From assembly GCA_030144725.1 (NCBI GenBank), contig JASKMD010000007.1:8419568-8483567 (forward strand): a stretch of 64,000 nucleotides of DNA, written 5' to 3'. Both the position numbers and the translations under genes were made by a program. Shown piece after piece: positions 50,154-59,065 of this stretch. Position 1 is the stretch's first letter, and each line of letters begins with the position of its first letter. The stretch comes from Haematococcus lacustris (lineage: Eukaryota; Chlorophyta; Chlorophyceae; Chlamydomonadales; Haematococcaceae). The notes beneath the pieces were generated by a model. That model saw only the letters and a list, made by a program, of their open reading frames with translations, ran no database searches and was not told where the DNA came from.

Positions 50154-53088
50154 GTCTTGGGTGGTGGTCTTGCGCCCGCCTGTAGCCCAGTCCAGGATAC
50201 TCTACAGGGGCTCTGGCTAATGTGTTGCTGCCCTGGGAGCTCACCATGCTCTAGAAGTGCAGCCTCAAGCTCCTTGAACATGGCAGCTACGTGAGCTTGG
50301 TAGGCCTGCCAGCTGATGCCCTTAGGGCTGGCACTGGCTGAAGTGGCCTGCTTTCCCTTGATGTTGTCATCTGTCACGGTAGATCCAAACACGCCATGGT
50401 ACTAAAGAGCACTCCTTGCCCTTCAGACAGATCAGGCAGATCAGGCTACAAGCACAACTGCAGCGGGGCCACTTGCTCTCCTCAATGAGGTGCTAGAGTC
50501 TGTCGGTCTTGGGCCATAGGCGGGTGGTCTTGCAGCAGCCAGTGTCTGATGTCCTAGTACACCTTGCACTTAGCACTTGGCCCCTCACTGGCCCTTGGTC
50601 CACTGGCACTTGGTCCTCACATGGCCCTTTCAACACCTTGACCCTCACTAGAGCCTATAGTGGAGTGGACCATTAGTAACCACTACAAAATGGTGTTGTC
50701 TGTGTGGACTCATGTTCCATGCACACGGCATGGGCGCCTACCACCTGCACTATGGCCTGACCCCGGCTTGGCGGTGTTCTTCCGCTTCTTCTGAGTCATT
50801 GCGCCGCTAGGCTCATACCAGCTGCCTGCTCATACCAGTGTGTCACTCCTCCACATCACTCTCGCACCTTGAAGTCATTGCGCCGGCTCTCAGGACTGCT
50901 CCTCCTCTCCTGTCCTCAGGACATTAAGGATTGAGTCACAGTCATAGTCTAGCCACCTGGCGGGCTGTGGTGCCTGGGAGGTGGGCTTTGTGGCCTTGCC
51001 CTCAGCCTTGGTCAGCTGGGTGGGTCCTGGGATGCTAGGCCCAGGCTGTAGACCTTCGGTGGCTGCGATCCTGAATGTTTGGTCCTTAGGGGTTGGCTAA
51101 CCTGACCCTGACGGTGCTGCACACCGCCAAAATGTCACGGGAGGGACAGTTTGGTGACCAGCAGCCACCAGCACTGGGGTCATCAGCAGGCCCAGCTTGC
51201 TGCAGCCTGTGAGGCCAGCACTTGAAGCCAAGGGCTGAGCCACACATCAGGATGTCTGAGGACTCTGCCTCCTTGTCACCATCACCATCAGTGTGATCAT
51301 TGCCACCCAGTGTGATCATTGCCACCAGTGTAGTCGTCACCATCACAGGCCGTTTGCTGTATGTTTACAGTCACAAGCCTATCACGCCCACCACACCAGT
51401 GCAGCAAGGCTGGGGCTGCGATGTTGCTCTCCTGGGTGGTGCGGCTGGGTCAGACTGCTCCCACCATCGCTCACCCTTCTGGCATGGGCATGGGCATCCT
51501 TGCATGGGCACACCACCCCATGCACCATGCTGCCACCCCTCGCTCCAGCACCCAATGGCCAGGTCCAGCAGCCTGTAGCCCAGCAGTATGTGTGCATTAG
51601 GCACTGTCCGAGCTGTTGCTTACATGAGAGCATAGAGCATGTGTTTCATGCCAACATCCTTTGCCAATCTTTGAAAGGGGGTGGGCCAGGGATGGGAGGC
51701 CCTTGCTTCTTGACGTTGATACTATTCCCTGTATGGTAAGCTTGCAGCTGCTGTGTACATGCTTGCATGGCCGATGTGATGCTTGTGTTGCTGTTGTCTA
51801 TGGCATGCAGTCAGCAGCACTGCCATGTTTAGCACACGCCCTATCATGATGATGTGTGTTGTGGGGGTGCTCACGCAGGCCAGCACCCAGGCAGCAGCTG
51901 ACAGGCCACGGTCAAGCGGCCAGCTGCCCTCCCCTGCTCACACTGAGCAGCTGAGGGATGACTCACGGGACGTTGGGAGGGGCAGCAGCAGGCGTCACCC
52001 AGGCAGTGAGCAGCAGCAGGAGGCAGGCCGTGGCCGGGGTTCCCATGCTGCTGCAGCACCTTCTGACAAGGAAGAGCATGGCACCAAGACAGCTGACGCC
52101 CCCATTGAGCTGGATGTTGAGGATCGGTGGGATGCTGGGCAGCATGGTGGAGGGGCACCGCATGGCAGCTTGGGCAGGCAGGAGGGGAGGGGCGGCAGCA
52201 GGAGCCCAGGCAGGGATGCCCGGGGCGCACCACGCAGCAGCAGGGAGGCCAATGGTAAGGTGTCCAGGGACAAGGACGATGGCAGGGGCCACAGGCGGGA
52301 TGGCGGGGATGGTAGGGATGAGGACAGGGACCGCAGCAGAGAGCGTGGGCAGCGTGAGGATAGGCACATGGGTCGGAGGGCAGGGCAGGAGCATGGCCAG
52401 GAGAGGGAGGGTGAGAGGGGTCGAGACAGGGACAGGCAGCGTGACGGGGCCCACCGGGAAGAGGGCGGCAGAGAAAGGGGGACAAACCGGAGGTCGGATG
52501 CCAATGAGGAGTTTGACAGAGGCAGGCAGGGAGCCAGAGACAGGGAGCGGGAGCAAGGGAGGGACAGGCAGCTGGACAGGGACAGGTGGCATGAGGCAAG
52601 GACGGACAGAGAGCGGGACAGAGAGCATGGGAGGCTGAGGATTGATGGGCATGAGAAGGAGAGAGAGGGGCACAGGGAGGAGGCCAGACTCCCCGGTCGT
52701 GCTGGCCGTTCACTTGACCACGCCCGCCAGCGCTCCCCTGCTGGGCTCGGCAGCAGGCGTCCCAGGGACAGCCCTGGGCTTGAGAGTGAGGGAGGGCGCT
52801 GGCATGAGGCGCAGAGGAGGGGATCAGAAAGGCTGAAATATGAGGAGCAGGGGAGAGGCACACAGCGCAGGTCTGGCAGCATCGGTCTGGCAGAGCAGCC
52901 GGGCCACAGGGAGGCGAGGTTGGCTGGAGGCCGAGTTAATGATGCGGCTGCTGCAGAGAATGGTGGGCGCAGGCGTGCAAGAGAAGCAGCTGCCAACCCG
53001 TCATCTAGCTCAAGCAGCGACAGCAGCAGCGAGGGCAGCAGTGACAGCAGCAGTAGCAGCAGCAGCAGCGGTGGCACAAACAGCAGCG

Positions 53089-53126
<38 letters not shown>

Positions 53127-53156
53127 GGCACCAGCAGTGACCAAGGGGCCAGTTGA
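48529..53156 (+). CDS. ZCCHC10-like zinc-knuckle protein with Ser/Asp and RD/RS-rich tail
   Basis: Exons 48529-48711, 48834-48917, 49153-49626 and (inferred) 51879-53156 are all phase 0: 2019 nt, 672 aa. ATG 48529 has context AACAATGG. The knuckle CQKCLE|MGHYTYEC (Cys56, 59, His64, Cys69) is split by intron 1 and followed by KGEAKYLARPSRTQQL, closely resembling animal ZCCHC10 (C-K-CLE-GHWTYEC...KYLHRPSRT-EL). Exon 3 gives an Ala/Lys helix and a long Ser/Asp tract, also as in ZCCHC10. Exon 4 is Arg/Asp/Glu-rich (REREQGRDRQLDRDR) with a second poly-Ser end, suggesting a splicing-factor-like nuclear protein. The 2.25-kb intron 3 contains a Fanzor-like relic; exon 4 could instead be a separate gene. 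Confidence 0.7.
49958..50112. repeat. Dispersed repeat inverted relative to 43345-43500
   Basis: CATGTCATGCCATGTCAGGC through GGCTCATGAGCTTCGAGCCA and GCGTTGCCAACAACAA is about 80-85 percent identical to the reverse complement of 43345-43500, which lies in an intron of the unknown minus-strand gene. Both copies are intronic in their respective models. Confidence 0.7.
50258..50392 (-). pseudogene. SWQAYQAHVAAMFKELEAAL domain copy
   Basis: The minus frame VTDDNIKGKQATSASASPKG, ISWQAYQAHVAAMFKELEAA matches 47815-47940 on the plus strand. It starts close to copy D, and the plus-strand twin lies downstream of copy C's 5' side, so it may be part of the same or a companion element. Confidence 0.4.
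50415..51060 (-). pseudogene. TnpB/Fanzor-like relic (copy D), interrupted
   Basis: Minus strand 51050-50900 reads QLTKAEGKATKPTSQAPQPA then RWLDYDCDSILNVLRTGEE, equivalent to QPGRWLDRDCNAALNMQRIGE in copy B. After about 400 bp of other sequence, including the repeat shared with 44594-44704, 50495-50415 reads IEESKWPRCSCACSL then LKGKE, equivalent to IGESRWRPLELSWW...AKGK. It lies antisense in intron 3 of the ZCCHC10-like gene. Confidence 0.5.
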
Positions 53157-55125
53157 CTTTGTGTGGCTGTCACATGTTGAGAGGCGCCCTTTCCTGAAAT
53201 GGAGGTGGGAAGTTGACAGCAGGGGTCTGGCAAGCATGCTTGACTCAACATTATCGGGCATCCGTGGATCATGTTGCATATACGCTGTGTAACTGCTGTG
53301 ACGACATGTCACACCATGTCACGCCTGTTGTCAGCTTACGATCAGCGCATATTTGTCATGCCAACTTTAAGCTTTAGCCCTGTCACCAGGGTCAGACATT
53401 AGTGCCCAGGTTTGAGCTGCAGGCGGCTACAAGTGGCTCTAGGCTACAGCCTTGTCACAGGGGTCAGGCAGCATTGCAAATGGAATGCGCAGATGGCAAG
53501 TACGTGAAAGGTACACTCCATACCAGCCAAGCACAACTCTTAAAGAAGGTCCCTATTCTTTTGCTTCAGTGTTAAGAGACGAGGGAGTTGTGGGGATGCC
53601 ATGGGTGCTGCCCCATGTTATGATGCAATGTCTGTGGTGGTGCAGGTTACGGTAGTGCCTCATTTGTTGGTTCTCCCATACCCTCTTAGATGCCTTGATG
53701 GTCCCTTGTCCTCTGTGGCCAGGACGCCCACCTTGGCCTGCCTCTGTCGAGGTCATGCAGTCAGCACACAGTTTCTGTGATAGGTGGCTTACACCGCTTA
53801 AGCCGTCAGCCGTTAGGCTGCTTGGCCGCCCTCCCCCTCTAGGGGTTCGGGACTTTCTGTAACGCACTTCAATGCAAGGTGTACAAACAAAGGTGCACAT
53901 GGGCTCAAAATGAAGTCATGCAAGTTCTCAGTAGAGTTCACTCAAAGATAAAAAGCATGGCGTCATCCACTGTGTCATGCTGTAGGCCACATAGTATCAA
54001 AATGCAGCGTGCTGGGAGACTAACGCGGGGCGCGGGCGGGGCGGGGCCCGGGCGGGGCGGGGCGGGGCCCGGGCGGGGCGGGGCCCGGGCGGGGCGGGGC
54101 GGGGCGGGCTGCTGATGGCTGTGCCCCTCTAGCGGTTGAGAGCTTCCAAGCACTCTTGGCTAATGCTCATGGTTGCTCCTCAAGGCTGTTGCTCACAGCT
54201 GCCTTTCCAAGTTGCCACTGAGTGGGTGATTGAGGGATGAGTGAGTGAGGGATGAGTGAGGGATAACAGGATGATGTGCTTGCTGGGCTGGGCTGGGCTG
54301 GGCTCGGTGACAGTTGGGGGCGCCTGAGTTGTGGGGATGCCATGGGTGCTGCCACATATTATGATGCAATGTCTGGTGGTGCAGGTTACGGTAGTGCCTC
54401 ATTTGTTGGTTCTCCCATACCCTCTTCGATGCCTTGATGGACCCTTGTCCTCTGTGGTCAGGACGCCCACCTTGGCCTGCCACTGTCGAGGTCATATGCA
54501 GTCAGCACAGAGGTCCAAAATGCAGCGTGGTGGGAGTGCTAGGAGTATGTTTCGTGCAGACGGGCAGCGCGGCCTTACAAAGGCATGGGGACAACCAGGA
54601 TGGGTATGGCCAAAGGACTGTGAGCAAATGGACCAATGCAGCTTCGCAGTACATCTAGGATGCCGAAACGCACTTACAGCCTTGCTACAGGGAATCCTGT
54701 CAATAGCATTCAACACACATACATAGTTTGTTTCCCAAATGCAACAAGTACAACAAATGAACCACGTCCGCGCTACGCCTGCTTTCTAAACCTTATTTGA
54801 TGATGACCATGCTGCGCATCTGCCATGTGCATGATTCTGAGTGCTCCATGCAGCAGGCACCAATGCAGCACCCATCGTCTCTTTCCGAATCTGTCGCTCT
54901 ACCAAGTGAGAGGCTGCGGGGCACATCTGTCTGCAACTGCGTGGACACAGGTTGCCACGAGCCATTGCCACTGCTTCTGCTGACGGTGACTGCGGCGATG
55001 CTGCGTGGGGCTGCGGATGACCCCGCATGTATGAAGCATTGCTGAGGATGCCTGGGAGGATGGCGTGGCAGCCAGCTACAGCTGCTCAATACTGCCTGTT
55101 TCTACCCAAGCCATCCAATTGCACC
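53157..55125. repeat. Intergenic region with a direct duplication
   Basis: 53588-53769 and 54328-54510 share about 175 bp (TTGTGGGGATGCCATGGGTG through TTGGCCTGCC-CTGTCGAGG), 740 bp apart. Between them, 54025-54112 is a GC-only tract of GGGCGGGGCGGGGCCCG units with GGGCCC pal­indromes. No exon is convincing; it separates the convergent ZCCHC10-like and Sec14 genes. Confidence 0.75.
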
Positions 55126-58100
55126 TCACATTATGCAACAACAGCACTGGCTTGGCTGCTTGGCTTGGTCCTGGACAAGCTGCTGTTGGTACAACAGCGA
55201 TGCCTGCAGGGCATGGCAGTGCATGAACAAGGCAGCAGTATATGACGTGCATGACAGCAACCAGGCTTTACCACATCTGAACTATCACCGAACACATCCA
55301 TCAGGCTTGCTGAGCGTTTCACTTGTTGCATTGTTCTCTGCCCCCAGTTGCATGTGACCCTGGACATAATACAACCCCTGACGACAATGACACTTGTAAG
55401 GTCCCTGCTCAACCCACATGCTGCAGCATGGAGGGGCCGTGCAAACAGCACACACACCACCACCACCGCATGCAACGCAGCACCCATGCACTCCCCCGTT
55501 TCACCTGCTGGGCTATCAAAAGCGTTTCCATGGCTTCCTCCAGCACTTCCAGCCTGTTCAGCAAGCTGCCTTCCGGTGCCGTTCGGCTGCTGGCTGCCCC
55601 TCCTACCCCTCCCAGCGCTTGATTGCCTGTTGCAGCCTGCTGCTCCGATGCCACATCTTGAACAGCATCCCGCAGCCGGCTCATATGCGGCGGCAGCACC
55701 TTCTCAAGCGCTTCCACTCGATCGACAAGGGATCGGGGCCGAGGGAGGCCTCTGCCCGCCTCCATACCTTGGATAGCTGGGGACAGGGCCACAGCAGCTG
55801 AGGCACGCTTGGAGGGCCCTCCCCCTTCAGGAATGGCTGCAAAGGACGGCTGGTTGGCGCCTGGGTGGTTGCCGGGGCTCAGCCCATTAGCTCCCACAGA
55901 GGAAGAGGAGAGGGACGGGCTGCGTGAAGGCATGCTGCTGACCAGGGAGCCTGCGTAGCGCCGTTGCGATTCCTCCAGCAGCTCGGGTGTGATGCCAGCA
56001 GTGAGGCGGAAGTTGTTGGCCCTGCAGGCAACATGGGCTGACGGTGGGCAGGAGGTCTCTGTGCCCAGCCAGGTGGTGTTTCAGTTCCTGGTGACCCACT
56101 GCAGCTGGTGGTGCCAACACGCCCTGCCAAACCTTGCCGTGGGCCTCCCTGCTAGCATGCCCATGTCTATCACTAGCAACCTCATGGTGGGTGGGCAGCA
56201 GGTGTAGATGGGCACAACGGGGACTGCATATGGGTGGAGGGGTGGCACAGCTGAGTTTCCAGGTCAGGCAGGCGTGCCGCATGTGCAGCCACCCCATGTC
56301 AGCCTGCATGGTGTCTCACAAGTCAGGGGTGTGCCGCTCTGCCCTGCTGCCCTCCATAGCAACCCACCTGAAGCTGTTCTGAGCATCCGTCGATCCTCCT
56401 GGTGACTGGTACCCATCACTCTCACTCAGCCTCACTAAGTCATGGGGAGCCCCCACATGATGGTGATTACCCTCACTGGGCCTGCGCACGCTGCCATGTG
56501 ACGCCAGCCTGTCCCCGTCACTGTGCATCGTAGAGGAGCTGCGGCGTGACATGTGTGACACAGAGGGAGCCGGGCAGTGTCCCAACCGCAGCTGGTCGTC
56601 GCTCAGACCCAGCCTGGCCAGCACGTCATGATCTGACCAGGGGCCTACGTCCTCCAGCAAGCTGCCCTTGCTCCGGCCTCCGAGGAATTCAGGCAGGTTG
56701 TTGATGTCCACCCACTTCAGCAGACCTGGCAGGTAGTCGGTACCCAGGATCTGCGACATCATGAGCATGTTGGCAGACAAGTGGGAGCAGGAGCGCAGGC
56801 AGCACAGCACAACATCAGCAGGTGTCAAGTGCTGCACCATATGTAGTGCGACCCAAATGCTTGCCAGCAAGCAGATACACAGACCTCCAACGCAGTCAAC
56901 AGCAGGCTTCAATGTTGGTAAGGCTGGTGCTACTGCTACAGCTGGTGCTGGGCAAGGGGTGTGTGCTAAGTATTGATTCCAGGGGTCGGTGCAGTCACCT
57001 CAATCTTGCCCTGCGTCCGTGCGTCCAGCATGCCCTTTACCACGCCCCATATCATCCTGAACACGGACGGGGCGTTGATGATGCAAATGTGGCCCAGTAG
57101 CTCCGGGTAGTTGTCCTGGTCATACTTTGTGATCAGACCCATCAGCCGCTTGGTTTCCCCAGTCAGATGGCTCATGCCCACGCCTGCAGTACGGCCACAG
57201 AGCAGACAGGATACAGACCTGCAATACTGCCATTCCGTGTTTTAAACTATGCATCACGCTCGAGTGGATGGCTGTGCTGACGCAGCAGCGACGAGGGACC
57301 AGTGCCCCTGCAGCTACACAGCTGGTGGTGCTATGTGGCCTCTCAAAATTTCTAGTACAACAATGCTGAACACTCCCTCACCTTTGACGTCCATGATGCC
57401 AAAGGTGGTGTCGATGTGTCGCCCAGCCAGGTGAGAGCACACTGGCATTATGACTTTGATGCAGCGTTCATATTCCTGGATGTGGTATTTAACCATGCGC
57501 TGCTCTGTAGTGATCTGCTTCAGCTTGTGGATGTCAAGCTGACCAAGGAGCTGGATGAAGATGGGTCGACCCTGTGCGCACCAAGCAGCACACCTGGCAC
57601 AAGTAGGGTATGGAACACACCCTCTATGACAGCTGTGCTGTCCCCTGCATGAAGGCTGGGCATTACCTGCTTGTCGACCTTATGGTAGCCCTGAGGGTAT
57701 GCCCTAAGAAAGCTGTCCCGTTCATCGTAGAGGAAGTCTTGCAGGATGGTGTCCACCTTGAACTCAGCCTTGAAAGCAACGTTATTCAGCCACATTGCTG
57801 TAGCCTTCTCCAAATCATATGACCGTGCTCGCAAGAAGCGCCGCAGCTGGAAAAAGTCTGTGAAGAAGAGGGCGGGCGGGTCACGCGCGCGTGAAGGAAG
57901 GAGCTGGCAGTTGAGGGCTGATTTAAAGAACAGCATACCATGCTGGTCCTCTCTCCAGGCATTCTTTGCTGCAAGAATGCGCCGAAACTGCTCAACATAA
58001 GATTCCTGCAGACACGACGTGGGTGATCGACTTAGCTCGCACTCCGCAGCCCACAGATAAGAGCCGATTGATGAGCGAGGGCTACCTGCTGGTCGGGAGT

Positions 58101-58190
58101 GAGCCCCCAGTCATCGACGCCAGGCTCTAGCGGCCACTCGAGTCTACCGTTGAACTTAAGCAAGATGGAAGGAGGGGGGGCTTTGGGCAT
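55126..58190 (-). CDS. Sec14/CRAL-TRIO lipid-transfer protein with C-terminal CCIM, eight exons
   Basis: Minus exons 58190-58086, 58005-57939, 57857-57667, 57571-57382, 57183-56999, 56750-56368, 56021-55505 and 55203-55126 total 1716 nt (571 aa). All introns are GT-AG with matching phases. Residues about 36-121 are the CRAL-TRIO N-terminal helices (FFQLRRFLRARSYDLEKATA). From 122, GRPIFIQLLGQLDIHKL, HIDTTFGIMDVKGVGMSHL, ELLGHICIINAPSVFRMIWG and NLPEFLGG form the Sec14 lipid-binding fold. The tail is Ser/His-rich, then two coiled coils (RVEALEKVLPP; LLNRLEVLEEAMETLLIAQQ). Exon 8 ends SQCCCCIM, a CaaX-type site for prenylation with adjacent Cys for palmitoylation. It likely moves phosphatidylinositol-type lipids at a membrane. 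Confidence 0.88.
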
Positions 58191-58796
58191 CGCTCAAAGG
58201 TGTGCATCATTCCGCAAACATGGACATGAGAGCCCCTGTGACGCGGAAATTCCAAAAGGAAAGGAAAGGAATCACAAAAGGAAAGGAAGTGATTACAGTA
58301 CGCTACCAAACAACCTACATCTGAACCCTTCAGCCCTCGTACTACTCTATAATCAGGCAAGAGTTATAGTAGAACCCAGGCTGCGAGCTCATTATTGTCA
58401 AGGCTACTACTAGCGCGCCAACTTCAGCTCAGCCCATATGGTGTGTGTGCCTCCATGACTACTACTAGCTTCTAAAATTTTAGTTTACCCGGATCTAAAC
58501 GTTTATTACCTATATTTTAAGATGCTGTAGCACAGGCAATCTACAGCTGATTATGCCCCAGTCTGCATCCAGTGTGAGTCTGCAGCCAGCCTGCATCCAG
58601 TGTGAGCCAACCGTTGATTATAGCCAACCTCAAACTCAGCCGTTGATTATAGCCAACCTCATCACAAAACTCAATCCTCGCCCTAAGAACTAGGGCAACA
58701 TCTTGCGCTCCTTTCACTTCATGCATTTCAAGATGCGCTCAACAAAGGCTTGCTGCAGCTAGTGCATATGGTGCATTTGCATGCTTACCATGATAG
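58191..58796. other. Sec14 promoter side and copia insertion flank
   Basis: Upstream DNA of the minus-strand Sec14 gene, then A/T-richer spacer. 58555-58670 has short tandem pieces (CAGTCTGCATCCAGTGTGAG and CCGTTGATTATAGCCAACCTC). 58792-58796 (GATAG) is the target duplication of the copia element. Confidence 0.5.
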
Positions 58797-59038
58797 TGTT
58801 GGAGCAAGGCATGCTAGGTTCAGCCAGCCCATCAGGGGTTGAGCTAACTGTATCTCAAGTGTGACTTCTGTTTTAGGCTCCGCTCAGTGACGTAGTGCTT
58901 TACTGTGTTTGTCCGGTGAAGCGCTGCCTCTTAGCGAGGGCCTCTTTCTCTTTCAGGTGGGCTTTATACTTGCTATAGTGTGTAACTGTGTTTGTCCGGT
59001 GAAGCGCTGCCTCTTAGCGAGGGCCTCTTTCTCTTTCA
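58797..59038 (+). repeat. 5' LTR with internal 83-bp duplication
   Basis: The block CTGTGTTTGTCCGGTGAAGC through CCTCTTTCTCTTTCAGG is present twice inside the LTR (58903 and 58986, period 83). Each copy ends in a pyrimidine-rich CTCTTTCAG that looks like a splice acceptor, the second coinciding with the LTR end. Confidence 0.9.
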
Positions 59039-59051
59039 GGTTATGGGCCCA
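59039..59051 (+). promoter_or_regulatory. Primer-binding site for a half-tRNA (initiator Met)
   Basis: GGTTATGGGCCCA begins at the first base after the LTR. It is complementary to the anticodon stem-loop of eukaryotic initiator tRNA-Met (TGGGCCCATAACC), the internal-fragment priming known for Drosophila copia, rather than to the tRNA 3' end. Confidence 0.8.
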
Positions 59052-59065
59052 CCGCACGGGTGCGG

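Noticed and set aside
51871..53272. Long antisense frames opposite the RD/RS-rich exon
   Set aside because: Shadows of a low-complexity coding exon; the plus frame has phase-consistent splice sites and a sensible composition.
55131..55487. Alternative last exon of the Sec14 gene in the 118-codon minus frame
   Set aside because: An acceptor at 55336 would give a Cys-rich tail without coiled coil; the acceptor at 55204 continues the coiled coil in phase and ends at a CaaX-like motif, so it is preferred, though not proven.
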